Below are positions 10,441 to 22,018 of a stretch of DNA of 64,000 nt, piece after piece (position 1 is the first letter of the stretch; each line of letters opens with the position of its first letter). The position numbers and the translations under genes are program-made. The stretch comes from Halocafeteria seosinensis (Eukaryota > Sar > Bigyra > Bicosoecida). A model generated the notes under the pieces. That model did not search any database, was not told the DNA's origin, and saw nothing but the letters and a program-made list of their open reading frames with translations. The DNA is taken from NCBI GenBank assembly GCA_001687465.1, contig LVLI01000135.1, positions 62,001-126,000 on the forward strand, given 5' to 3'.

Positions 10441-12966
10441 TCTGCGAAAGCTCCTTGAGTCTGGTAAAACAAGTTTTGCCGAATATAGATCCGGGCGTAT
10501 ATATTCATCGGAATCAACGGGAAATACACCGAGGAGTTTTCGTGCCTTGACCTCCAAGTACATCTACCACAGCATACCGTTTTATCTTTTCCCGATTTTT
10601 TTCTTTTTGCACCGAAACTTCCACTGTTCTCCTTTACTACTAGCAGGTTTGTTACAGTCTCCATTGTTTCTAAGCACATAGAAGCTGTTCCGTCCGCTAG
10701 GTAGAGTATCATGAAGGTTGCAATGCCCATTAGCGCCCCACTTCCGATACGCAGCATCCAATACTCGACTCTATCCAGATCTTTAACATGTTCTAATCCC
10801 ACAGACCTTCCCATGACAATTCTGGAAAGAATCGTACAAGCGACATGCAGAATGACAGCCACTATATCCCAACGAGCAGCGATAGTCTTCCGATATCCAA
10901 CCAAGTTTTGCTGAGCATCATTTAGGATAATATTTTCAATCTCTTCAGTTGTTCGGTAGTCCCCGTCGGCTCCAAGGAGAAACGACTTCAGCGTCGAATC
11001 TAATCCTTGTCTAAATATGTTTCCTTTAGCATCCAGCTCCTGTCGATGGATCATTTGTATTGCTTTGGACTTGATTCCTAGATCACCTACAAACTTGGGT
11101 GCAACTAGAACACTGCACTGACGGATGCGTGACCACTGTTTTGGTTGTAGCGTTGTCGCAGCCCACCCGGCATACAGGAAACAAATCCCAGTAGAAAGGG
11201 TAATGTATTGATGGGCAGCAGCTCTGAAGAGTTGACGGACATCAGGCTCCGTTGTTCCGTCTAGCGAAAAATATATGGCGAGTCCAAGAAGAGCTGCACA
11301 ACCACAATGTGCAACAAGCATTAGGAGTATTTTCCCCCGAGTGTTCACCGTCCTATCCGCAGCATCGCCAAACCCAATAGGATTAGCTACGGTAACTAAT
11401 CTGGTAACCGCACGCCATGGGTTTCGAACAAAGAGTCCTTTTCCGGCTCCCCAGAACGACCGTATGTGACGCAGCCGGATACACTTCCACAAACAGTTCC
11501 CAAATTTATGTAAATGTAAATGAAATCAGCCAAATTTTCGGTTAGGGGTGTGTAGCTTGTCGGTGTATGCGCGATTTGAAGCGTTAGATGGAGCAAACGT
11601 TGAGGTTGTAGAGTCCGTATGCTGCGTACCGGTAGAAGTTCCGGAACAACCACAAAGAACAAAGACAATGGTGGCTCGAATCGATCTTGCTTAGGCTCTC
11701 AGCTCATGAAGAAACATAGTCATGTTCCACAGAGCCTCGAAAAATAAGACAAAGCTAAACTGCAAGTCCTCAAACAATTCATAGTCCCAAATCGACATCT
11801 TTACCGTGGTGTAATCTTCGTCGATTGTTTGTTTTCCGCTTCCAAACCCTTCCCTTGCCCGTACCACTTCATTTTGATGTTTCCTCTTACTCGGGACGTG
11901 ATTTAGGGGATGTTTGGCTTTGTAGAAGTTGTCGTCCATCGAATGAGACCAACTGGATCTTTTCCACATATGCTCGGGAACCTCGCACTCGTCGTATGTT
12001 TCCGGATGGTTACTCTCCGTTCTACTGCGGCATTTCATGATGTAAGATATACTTATATCGACAATGGAGGTAAAAAGCTCCTTGGGACACTGCCCGATCT
12101 CCAGAACCTGTTCGGTTTGCAGGTATCTACAGGGATAAGGTGAGCAAACACAGTTCCGGAAAAGCGAAACTTTCTGCGGATCCGTTGAATATCCGCGAGA
12201 AAATCTTCTGAACGCTCCCCATCTCTAGTTTTCCTTATTAAAAACACAATGCCCAATAAGTTTCCGATGTTAGAATCGAGAATCTCCTTCATCCAATATT
12301 CTGCCCTTTTAATCCAATATTCCAATTGCTCAAGGCAAGGGGCCTGTGGGGTTGCTCCAATGATTGCATCAAGAGTAACGAACACAATATCAGCACTTTG
12401 TATGGAGGCTAACGGATCGAAAGTAGATTCACCGTCATCAAATTCTCGCCATGTTACGTTGTAGACTGTGTCTGGCCAGTGACTGGCAGAGCTGTCTCCA
12501 TTATCGGCGTGGTGTCAATGACCCGCGTCTTCATTAGATACGGACAACGTCAGACTATTGACCCACTTAGATTTGAAGAGAAATTCGTTGATGTTTCCAA
12601 GAGATGTTATCCACAGCTGTGTTGGCGGTTCATCCGACCTCTCGATCCCAGGAAAAATATCTTGTGGAGGCGGAATCCTGGCATCGCTGTCTGATATAGA
12701 GAATGCTACAAGCCTAGGATCTGGATGAGAAGGATACTCCTCCAGATCGTCGACATGAACATCTCTTTGCTCGATATGCGCATGATGATGTTGGTCCTGG
12801 TTAAGAAGCCAGGCCTTGTTCTCCATAGGTGTGAACCACGGAAGCACACACACACAAATGTGACAGATAGCCCACCGGCCGGGAAGTTGACCACATCCTC
12901 TTAACGAGGAGCGGTAAGCGCCCGTGTTAAGCCAGAATCATTCACGGCAGAATATGAGCGTAGCAT
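10441..12966 (-). pseudogene. Pseudo-GTPase/multi-TM copy B, 5' part (broken)
   Basis: This is homologous to copies A and C from the start codon equivalent (12964-12966) to the TQGAFA position, where the 7.7 kb insertion begins. It carries an ~87-bp insertion at about 12846-12932, an in-frame TGA after EDAGH (12515), a frameshift after IPVDTC (about 12130), and a TAA after HELRA (11691). The 3' portion (10441-11492) is still open and keeps the membrane helices. With the fragment at 2274-2712 it forms one disrupted gene. Confidence 0.8.
12845..12932. repeat. Short interspersed repeat, copy 2, inserted in copy B
   Basis: Relative to copy A, about 87 bp are inserted between AGCAC and CAGAATC near the gene's start. 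The insert begins with CACACACA, contains the CCCACCGGCCGGGAAG core, and is the reverse complement of 9684-9752. Confidence 0.75.
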
Positions 12967-13028
12967 TGTTCTTCTTCCACCACTACACTTATAGTACAAA
13001 AGCAATTCAATGTTCGCCACTACAAAAA

Positions 13029-13093
13029 GTTATCCACAGCTGTGTTGGTGGTTCATCCGACTTCTCGATACCAGGAAAATATCTTTTGGAGGC
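13029..13093. repeat. Duplicated scrap of the family's N-terminal coding region
   Basis: About 65 bp starting GTTATCCACAGCTGTGTTGG match 12607-12670, the codons for DEPPTQLWITSLG in copy B. Here it lies in the 3' spacer of copy C. Confidence 0.75.
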
Positions 13094-13226
13094 TCATTGG
13101 TTCTTGGTTTAGCCACAAAGTCGCTATGTTTAGTAGAACAAGAGTACCGAGAGTACGATGACGAGCACACTGGAAGATGTATATAATTCTCTAGGCTTAA
13201 AGTGCGGCAAACGTCGCTCTTGCTGC

Positions 13227-16200
13227 TCAGCCTTGATGGTTGAAATAAGGAGTGACATAGGCAATGACGGTAGACATGAGAGTAACAAGACCAATAACGA
13301 TGGACATGACTTGTTCCGGAGAAAGTACTATCCCGGGCCATATCGCAAGCGCTAAGACACTCTCCCGAACAGTTTCACGCACCAGTGCAAGGGCTTTGGA
13401 AGTCTGCCGTAACAACTCAACGGTACCAGTATTTGCTCTGTTGGCATCCTTTTCAATTTGTTTGCGACGTAACTGGTCCTCCAGTTGTTCTACCACTGTT
13501 TGTTGGTTGGCCAGAAGTTGCACTTGCCGAATTTGCAGCCGACGCAAACCTGAAGCTCTGTACATTACGAACAAAAGAAGAATCAACGCGAATAACGCAT
13601 CGATCAGTACTGTGCTACGCAAGGCTATGCTCTTCCCTTGCACGAGAACTAAAATCAAATGACCAACAGCCAAAGCAACCATGAGCATCGGTATTAAAAA
13701 AACACAACTAGACTCTGCAAAAGCTCCCTGAGTCTGGTAAAACAGATTTTGCCGAATGTGGATCCAACCATATACGTTTAACGGAATCAACGGCAGGATA
13801 TACACCGAGGAGTTTTCCTGCCTTGACCTCCAAGTACATCTACCGCAGCAAAACGTTTTCACCTTCTGCGGTTTCCGTTTGCTACCAAAGCTTCCACAAT
13901 TCTCATTTACTGTTAGCAGGTTTGTTACGGTTTCCATTGTCTCTAAGCACATAGAAGCTGTTCCGTCAGCCAGGTAGAGTATCATGAAGGTCGCAATGCC
14001 CATTAACGCCCCACTCCCGATACGCAGCATCCAATAGCCGACTCTATCGCGTTCCGTAACATTTTCTAATCCCACAGGCCTCCCCATGACAATTCTGGAA
14101 AGAATCGTACAAGCGACATGCAGAATGACAGCAGCTATACCCCAAAGAGAAGCGATAGTCTTTCGATATCCAACCAAGTTTTGCTGAGCATCGTTTAGGA
14201 TAATATTTTCGATCTCCTCAGTTGTTCGGTAGTCCTCCTCAGTGAAGAGGAGTACTGACCTCAGCATCGAATCTAATCCTTGTCTCATTATGTTCCCCCC
14301 AACCTCCAGCTCCTGTCGATGGATCATTTGCATTGCTTTGGACTTGATTCCTAGATCATCCACAGACTTAGGTGCAACTAGAAAACTGCACTGGCGGATC
14401 CTTGACCATTGTTTTGGGAGTATCGTTGTTGCAGCCCACCCGGCATACAAAAAACAAATCCCAGTAAATAGAGTAATGTACTGATGAGCAGCAGCTCTAA
14501 AGGTTTGCCGAACAACTGTCTCCGTAGTTCCGTTCAGCGAAAAATATATGGCGAGTCCCAGCAGGAGTACACAAGCACAATGTGTGAAAAACGCTAGAAG
14601 TATGTTTACACGCGTGCAGATTCTCCTGTCCGCCTCATTGCTATACCCAATGGGGTTGGCTATGGTAACTTTTCTGGTAACCGCACGCCACGGGTTACGA
14701 ACAAAGAGTCCCTTTCCGGCTCCCCAGAATGATCGTATGTGACGCAATCGGGCGCATTTGGATATACATCTTGCGCATTTACGATAATTCAAAGCAATTG
14801 AGCCAACTTTTTTGCTTGGCGGCGTGTGTCGCTTGTCAACATATGGGTGACTAGAAGCGTTGGAGGGAGCATGTGCTGCCATCTCCACTCCTATAGTCGA
14901 ACTCGTGCGCTCCCGAATGAGCCACCTGGCACCGATAGTTCTTGTAGATGGTCTGGTTGGAAGGAAAAATATGGCCGTGGCTCGTAGGGATTTAATTATG
15001 GCTCTTATCTCATGAAGGAACACAGTCATGTTCAATAGTGCCTCAAAAAACAAAAGAAAGCTAAACTGCAGATCCTCAAACAATTCGTAGTCCCATATGG
15101 ACGTTTTCACTGTGGTGTACTGCTCGTCGATGGTCTGTTTTCGGTTTGCGAAGCCACTTCTTGCTTGGATCACCTCATTTTGAGGCCTCTCATTGACTGA
15201 CGTAGGATTTAGCGAGCTCTGGATTTTGTAGAAGTTGTCGTCCATCCGACAATACCTACTCCATCTTTTCCGAACGTACTCTGGAACCTCATCCACCTCG
15301 AATTTTCCTGGAGAGATTCCCTCCGTTCTCTTGTGGCATTTCATGATGTAGGATATGCTTAGATCGACAATCGAGGTAAAGAGTTCTTCGGGGCAATTTG
15401 TAAACCTTATTCCGCTTGCGGCAGATGCTTCAATCTCTATTCCGTTTATACAGTGTTCAAGTCCTGGTCCACTTGCATACTGTTCAAACTCTTGTCCGTT
15501 TTCCTTTTGCTGGATAGCTACAGGCACAAGATGAGCAAACACAGTTCCGGAAAAGCCAAACTTTCTGCGGACCCGTTGAATATCCCAGAGGAAATCTTCT
15601 GACAGTTGCCCCTCTCTAGTTTTCCTTATCAGAAACACAATTCCCAATAGGTTTCCCGTGTTAGAATCGAGAATTTCCTTCATCCAGTATTCTGCCTGTT
15701 TGATCCAATGTTCCAACTGCTTAATACAAGGGGCCTGCGGGGTTGCTCCGATGACTGCATCAATAGTAACGAATACAATGTCGGCACTTTGTATGTAGGC
15801 TAACGGGTTTAAAGTAGATTCGCTGTCGTCAAGCTCTCGCCATATTAAGCTGTAAACCGAGTCAAGGCCATCTGGTGGCAAGTTGTCACCAGGTTTGCAT
15901 GAATTTCTTGCCACTCTGCCGTCTACGGACAATGTCAGATTGTTGATCCATTTAGACCTGAAGAGAAATTCATTGTTATTCCCAAGAGATGTTATCCAGA
16001 GCTGTGTTGGTGGCTCCTTGGTCTCCTCAATCCCAGGCAGCCCAGGGGGAATATCTTGAGGAACATCGTCGTCGTCGTCTTGAGAAAATGGGATTTCCTC
16101 ATCGCAGTTGGATATTGAGAACGCCACAAATCTAGGATCCGGGGGAAATGGGGAGTCCAGATCGTTTTCGTAAAAGTATCCTTCATGGTTGTACGGACTG

Positions 16201-16274
16201 CGACGTTGGTGAGCAAGAAGTGTGGCCTTGTTTTCTCCATTCGTGTGAGCAAACAGGATTGGATGATCAGTCAT
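13227..16274 (-). CDS. Pseudo-GTPase/multi-TM family protein, copy C (intact)
   Basis: A single 1015-codon exon runs from ATG 16274 to TGA 13227; an upstream in-frame TTG at 16325 is not used as start. Residues 90-310 follow the order of a Ras/Rab domain. A first strand QLWITSLGNNNEFLF replaces GxxxxGKS, IWRELDDSES replaces DTAGQE, and YIQSADIVFVTIDA follows. A helix ends in EYWMKEILD, LIRKTRE replaces NKxD, IEASAASG resembles the G5 SAK loop, and CPEELFTSIVD is the last helix. Catalytic and nucleotide-contact residues are lost. Hydrophobic helices lie at about 556-580, 599-619, 706-730, 747-768, 856-878, 887-905 and 972-1008. A short coiled coil (911-945) precedes the last. The acidic run DDDDD (66-70) is N-terminal. 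I know no named family with this layout; the domain reading is by eye. Confidence 0.8.
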   Translation of the reverse strand: MTDHPILFAHTNGENKATLLAHQRRSPYNHEGYFYENDLDSPFPPDPRFVAFSISNCDEEIPFSQDDDDDVPQDIPPGLPGIEETKEPPTQLWITSLGNNNEFLFRSKWINNLTLSVDGRVARNSCKPGDNLPPDGLDSVYSLIWRELDDSESTLNPLAYIQSADIVFVTIDAVIGATPQAPCIKQLEHWIKQAEYWMKEILDSNTGNLLGIVFLIRKTREGQLSEDFLWDIQRVRRKFGFSGTVFAHLVPVAIQQKENGQEFEQYASGPGLEHCINGIEIEASAASGIRFTNCPEELFTSIVDLSISYIMKCHKRTEGISPGKFEVDEVPEYVRKRWSRYCRMDDNFYKIQSSLNPTSVNERPQNEVIQARSGFANRKQTIDEQYTTVKTSIWDYELFEDLQFSFLLFFEALLNMTVFLHEIRAIIKSLRATAIFFLPTRPSTRTIGARWLIRERTSSTIGVEMAAHAPSNASSHPYVDKRHTPPSKKVGSIALNYRKCARCISKCARLRHIRSFWGAGKGLFVRNPWRAVTRKVTIANPIGYSNEADRRICTRVNILLAFFTHCACVLLLGLAIYFSLNGTTETVVRQTFRAAAHQYITLFTGICFLYAGWAATTILPKQWSRIRQCSFLVAPKSVDDLGIKSKAMQMIHRQELEVGGNIMRQGLDSMLRSVLLFTEEDYRTTEEIENIILNDAQQNLVGYRKTIASLWGIAAVILHVACTILSRIVMGRPVGLENVTERDRVGYWMLRIGSGALMGIATFMILYLADGTASMCLETMETVTNLLTVNENCGSFGSKRKPQKVKTFCCGRCTWRSRQENSSVYILPLIPLNVYGWIHIRQNLFYQTQGAFAESSCVFLIPMLMVALAVGHLILVLVQGKSIALRSTVLIDALFALILLLFVMYRASGLRRLQIRQVQLLANQQTVVEQLEDQLRRKQIEKDANRANTGTVELLRQTSKALALVRETVRESVLALAIWPGIVLSPEQVMSIVIGLVTLMSTVIAYVTPYFNHQG

Positions 16275-16807
16275 TCTCGGATTTTCCACTACAACTCCAG
16301 TGGTGCTACAACATCTACAACCCAAAGTTGCCGTTACAGAGGACGGTCTCTCTTATTCACTCTACGAACCGAACCTTGTATCAATCGATAAAGTGCTGTG
16401 GAGCTCTGTGAGAGCATCCTCACAGTGCTATCCTCACAGTGCTCTGGATGGTCACCTCACCCGGTCGGGAAACTAGCTCTAGGGGTGGCTCCAAAGGGAA
16501 ACCCAAAGGGGGGAAAACATGGTAGAATACTTCACCCCCAGGACGGTCGGGATAATATTCCGCCATATCCAGAACGGCCTCACAAGTCGACGAACGACGC
16601 ATACATACGAGCGCACAGTGGGTGAGGTCTTACGGCAACGAAAATGGTGCATGGAGCTCTGTTGTGGTGGCCGCCAGAGCCTGCTCGGGCCTGGTGGCCA
16701 GACGTACCACAGTACGACACCTCAGACCAAAATAATATAATAATGACGTGTTTCCACAGTATTGTCACAACATCTTCCTCAAAGACGCTCTCACAATATT
16801 AGCTGCA
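16275..16807. other. Intergenic region between the island and the S28 peptidase gene
   Basis: About 530 bp lie between two divergently transcribed genes and probably hold both promoters. A tandem 14-bp duplication (TCCTCACAGTGCTA) lies at 16418-16442. No gene seen. Confidence 0.4.
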
Positions 16808-18537
16808 ATGAATGCGCTACAATTATCTCTGTTCACCCTTGGAGGGACAGTCCTTCTCGTGGGACTTGTCCGAAGGACAGAGGCTCTGGCAGAATTGGAC
16901 AGCTTCCCTCATCATGGTCGTGGAGGTCTAATCTTCCAGAATTACAAGAACAGGTTTTATGCGCAATACGGAGATCAGGTGCAGGAAGTAGCGGATACGG
17001 CGAAGACATTTGACCAGAATCTGGACCATAATGATACTAGCAAAGGCACTTTCCAGCAGAGATACTTTGAGGATAAGACGTACTTTGATCCTGCTCAGAA
17101 AACCATCTTCCTCTACATTTGTGGCGAAGGTACGAGGCGAAATACGGGGTGCTTTTTCTCTCTCGCTTCTCTAACAGATGGGGCATGTCCATGACCTCTT
17201 GTATGTAATCCAGGACCATGCCGTGGAACTCCAAAGGGATACGCGCGGACCGTAGCTAAAGCTCACAGGGCACTCTTGTTGGCTTTGGAGCACCGATACT
17301 ATGGCGATAGTGTACCGAACGACAGTCTAGAGAACGACAATTTAGTGTACTTGACTGTGGCGCAAGTGATGGTATGTCATGCTATCCTGCTGTGAATTCC
17401 CAATGGTGGTTCAACGTAGCTGCTGCGCAGGAAGATATTGCCAACTTTTTGACGTGGTACCAATCCGAGGAGTTAGAAGGGGGTGAATGGAGAGTACTCG
17501 TGGTCGGCGGGAGCTACGCGGGTGCTGTAAGTTCTTGGTTTCGTACAGTTCATCCGGAAATTGCTGATGCTGCCTGGAGTTCCTCTGGCGTCGTCAATGC
17601 GATATTAAAGTTCCCCGAGTTCGATAAGGCAGTAGTAGCTGCTATAGGGGAAGACTGCTCTAATGCGGTTCGCCAGCAAATCGATGCATTTGTCAGTGCT
17701 ATCAATGGTGGCGATGGAGCGAAGGCGAAAAGCAAATTCGGTTTGGATAGCGGTATGGCGGATGCAGATGTAGGTGCAGAGCTAATTTCAAGCAAATTCA
17801 TGCTAATACACTTTGCTAGACGAGATGGACTTTGCAGTTTTATTACATGCTAGCTGACGCAACTGCAATGGCGGACCAATATGACCACAAGGATGCTATG
17901 TGCTCGGCACTCCAGCCCATTCCCGACGGGAATGATGCGAAGATGGATAACTATAGTAAGCTTAATCGTTGCTCTTGTATATATGAGGCATCATATGAGA
18001 AGCCTCTGCGTTACAGGGGACTTTGTTGTCAACTTCTGGGGGAAAGACTTTGCTCACAATTGCTTTTATGATACGCGCTGCCTGATAAACAATAGCACCC
18101 GCTGGCAACCTACCTCGCGCGCTTGGCGATGGCAGAAGTGTACGGAGCTCGCCTATTTCCAAGTCGCACCCCAACAGAATTCGTTACGCCCACAAGCTGT
18201 AGACTTTGAGTACCACATCGATCAGTGCAAGAGCATTTTCAATTTCGACAGCTATGGTGGTCCGGCGACTCAAGCAATCAATGACCGATTCGGCGGGGCA
18301 GAGCCTAACACGAAGAATGCATCAAACATATTTTACTCAAATGGCTCCGATGACCCGTGGAAGATGGCTTCCGTCCGGGACAATTTGAGCAGCACGCTCA
18401 TTGAGTATACTGCCGTATGTGATGGATGCGGGCACTCCAGAGACTTATCGGCTCCTTCTGCCAGCGACCCGCATGCCATCGTCCAGCAAAGAGTATTCTT
18501 GGCTGACACTTTCCAGCGTTGGCTGCCCGACAAATAG
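16808..18537 (+). CDS. Serine carboxypeptidase/aminopeptidase, S28 family (PRCP/DPP7-like)
   Basis: Five exons (16808-17129, 17214-17371, 17431-17769, 17820-17955, 18017-18537) give 491 aa, the usual S28 size. An N-terminal hydrophobic signal peptide (QLSLFTLGGTVLLVG) points to the secretory or vacuolar route. Family hallmarks are QRYF, YICGEGP, ALEHRYYGDS, the nucleophile in VVGGSYAG, and WRWQKCTELAYFQ. The catalytic Asp is in NGSDDPW and the His in CGHSRDL. These enzymes cleave after proline from acidic compartments (established for PRCP and DPP7); the exact exo-specificity cannot be read here. The TAG stop is followed at once by TGA, and the convergent ARMC2-like gene ends only 11 bp further on. 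Confidence 0.9.
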
Positions 18538-18548
18538 TGATTGTTTGC

Positions 18549-21500
18549 TTACTGAGAATACTCGAGTGGTTCAAGATCTGTGGCAGAGGTCGATGTGCCC
18601 CGTCGACTCAGAATTCCACCTCGAGGGAGGTCTTCCCCAGTAACTTCGTTGTCATCATCGTCTGCAATTAGTCCTTCCGAAACGCAAACCCGTAACCTCC
18701 GCAATAGTTCACTTGCTACATCATCAATATTGTTGATATACTTGCAATGTTCCATATCTGTCCTGGCTGTCTCTAATATCCTTCCAACTACATCGAGGGC
18801 TTCAGTCAGTTGGGAAACATCTAACATACCACATCCACTGTCAGGACTCTCGGAAGCAACACTCGCTAAGTAATTGTGGAGCAGCCGCATAGATTGGACG
18901 CACAGAGAGTACCTTTCTTCTTGAAAGGATGACATTATAAGATCCACAACCATATCCAGTGCTTGTGTAGGAGATTGTATAGACACCTGCAGGAGATCCG
19001 AACGTCCAGGAGCTCCACACTCCTTCAGGACCCCCTGCTCTGATACGACAATATCATACAATACTTCTTTCCCCTTAGAGTGCTGTGCAATATTGGTAAG
19101 AACACCACAAGAGGTGAGAGCAATAGAGTCGTCGGGATGAAGGAGTAGAAGCAATAACCCTGGCATGGCCCCAGACTCGGCAATTCTATCACTCAACTCC
19201 TTGATTCGAGAAAGATTCGCCAACGCTCGAACTGTTTCCATCAACGCTTCATGATGCCGATGTAGCAGTAGCAGGGGATATGTTTGTTCCACTGTAGGGC
19301 CCATATTAGAGGCAAAGTTCGAAAGCTTTTCGGTGTCATCTCCCACATTTTCCACGATATTGTAAGAAACGTTGGTTAATGTGGCGACTGTGTTCAACAC
19401 CAGCTCTTCGTTCTCCCCGACACTTGCGACTGACAGTACTTCTTGCAACATACTCAAGCGACCGGTTTCATAGAACTTGAGAGCCATATCAGCATCGATA
19501 GCCAGGTTAGCCAACAGCCTCATGCCCTTGCGTAGTACGTCCTCGTTGTCTTTTGCATTGTCATCATCCCCAGGAGATACGAATCTCTCCTTATAATGCG
19601 TTAAAGCTCGGAATACAAGTTCCGCTCCGTTCGATGCATCATGAGGGGAATTATATGACAGAATGCTCTGACGGTCAGCATTTCGGTCAGTCATGACATT
19701 TCCCAACACGAACAGGATGCGGGTCACGATTGCTGCTTCGGATTGATGAATATTGAGAATTTCGAGCAGAATGTATATGCTCGTCCTACTCGAGTTAAAT
19801 GCGCGTCGACATCTCTCGTGCAAACTGAGTTTGCTCAAACAACGACACACGGTCAAAACGAGCTCACTATGATTGGGCACAGCAGTGAGAGCCGACGCTA
19901 AACTGCTTACCGATCCAGATTTCCAGAACTGATTAAGGTTCTTCTTTGAAAGGCATAGGTTTCGAAGTGCTCCACAGGTTTGCAGTATCATCTTGTTTAA
20001 GGATTTGCGACTTAAACTCGTCTGTTCATCGTCTGCATTAAGCACAACGGGATTCAATTCTTCGTATAAAGAGAGCATAATGCTCTCTCCGGCAACCTGG
20101 TGTGATTGGAAAATAGCCTGAGCCATCGCTCGAGTGAGGATTTCTACAGCTCCTTGTCCCACCAGCCAGTGAGCGTTGTCCGCATTATTTGAAGAGTTCT
20201 TTATCACGCCAATCGCATATACCAGGGAGTCCACCGTCAATGTGCATTTCGCAAACAAAAATTTCGACGTGTAACTGCCGTCATCTGAGACGACGGACAC
20301 CGTGCCATTCCTCAGCTGTTCTAAAATGGCCAGTAAGGCATTGCAGTCTCGCAAGACGTTGTCCAGCTCTTCATTCTTCGACAACGTAAATAGATGCTTG
20401 CAAGCTAGCGCACTGACTTTTTCATTGTTCTCCCCATCTTCAACGGAACACGATCGGCTCCCTGCTATCGACAGGGCGACAGCGCTGAGGTAGGTTTGTA
20501 CCGTTCTCGAATGGCCGAACATCTGCTCTGTCAGGACGTCAATAGCGTAGCGGCGTTTCAAGACAACCATATCTAACCCCGCTTGCAGCAGAGCTCTTGA
20601 GTCTTCGGACAGTCTCTGCTGTTCTTTATGAGCAGTCTCCGTGGCAGAGAGGAAGCGAGGAATAACCGAAAACAAGTTTTGACAAATTTCACAAATGCGT
20701 TCTTCACCACCTTCTTCTTCAAGAGCCTTTTCCAATATCTCGGTGATTTCAGAAAACTCTTTGCAAGCACTGTTGAGCATGTCACTGAAGAAAGAAATAT
20801 CCGACGGTTCTTGAGCGATCTTATGCATCGTTTGAGCTTTTAGAGCTTCCGCTAGTTGTTCAGTTTCCCTATCAGACGCTCTTTGAGCATACGCTGCACT
20901 GTCACGCTCTTCTTCATCACCACTGTCTCCGCACATTGTATTGCGAAGTGGTCCATTTCGCTTTGTTTCCTTGTACTTGGCTGCAAGCTTTCGCGGAGAG
21001 TCTTCTGAATATCCTTCGACTTGCCCAATGTAAGCATTTTTATAGACACGAAAAGTATCTGAGCTTTCTGCAGAACCTTCTGATGCCGAAGATCGCGTTG
21101 AATTCCGCCGACTACGTTCATTGGACCTATATCCACTATTTTCTTTGTGTCGTCGTTTCCGACTGCTACTGCTGCTTGTGTGCTTCCTTTTCCCTTCTTG
21201 ATAGAGGGATGAGGCTCTTCCAGCGATAGATGAAGCACCTGCGTGCATGCTGTCATTCGCAGAAGAGCCATCAATACCGTTGTCATGGTGAAACATGATC
21301 ATGTTAAAGTTATTTGCAGCCTCGGTGCCATCATTGCTTTGCCGACTTGGAGTTTCTGGTCGGCTTGGATACTCCAACGAAGCCGCCGCCTCAGCCCGGG
21401 CCTGCGAGTCAACAAACCACAGTAAATGAGAAATAAAATTTCTCACCAAAAGACCAAATCAGGCATCATGCGTCAGCTGATGGGGAGCATTGAATATTCC

Positions 21501-21712
21501 ACGTGGTTCAAAATCCCTGGTTCTAACGCTCGTGAACGCCAAATTTATACACTTACATTGGCCAGTATGTTGGCCACTCCCATCGATGACGAGGATGTAG
21601 AAGAGGAGCTACCCTTGTAATTGGACCGAGAATACCCTTGGAAATGCTCCGAATATTGGTAATTACCCTGACTACCACCGGCTCCTCGGGCATTCACAGT
21701 GCTCCTATCCAT
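18549..21712 (-). CDS. ARMC2: Armadillo-repeat protein, ARMC2-like
   Basis: Exons 21557-21712 and 18549-21401 are joined by a GTAAGT...CGCAG intron in phase 0, giving about 1002 aa. The first exon is Ser/Gly/Tyr-rich; residues ~100-200 are Ser/Arg-rich and disordered. The rest is an ARM solenoid with repeats such as MRLLANLAIDADMALKFYET, VLNTVATLTNVSYN, METVRALANLSRI and SCGVLTNIAQH. The order and wording of the C-terminal repeats match my recollection of ARMC2, a protein needed for assembly and transport of axonemal components in cilia. It is divergent from COQ3 with a 306-bp gap and convergent with the S28 gene. ARM-repeat assignment is firm; orthology to ARMC2 is likely, not proven. Confidence 0.75.
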
Positions 21713-22018
21713 GTTTCCTCCATTCTACGACTGCCAAACCAAGCATACACTTTACGGACATTAAATTCCTATGATATAGCCTACGACGAGGGTCTATAAC
21801 TAACAATAGGGTGGAGATTCTGTAAGGTGGGTAAAGCTGCATAATATTTGAACCAATTCGAACCAGACAATCTTTTCCTGGACTTACGGCCTTTGTATTC
21901 TATGTACCGGTACACGTGTGGGTAGTGGTCAATCAAGCTCTAGGGACGAATAGACCGCGTGGTGACCTATCTGCATGATTAACATGGCAGTTGTCTAGAT
22001 TGAGCGGAATAGGGAAAC
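21713..22018. promoter_or_regulatory. Shared divergent promoter region (ARMC2-like / COQ3)
   Basis: 306 bp separate the two start codons, so both 5' UTRs and core promoters must lie here. No clear TATA box or known element was recognised. Confidence 0.5.
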
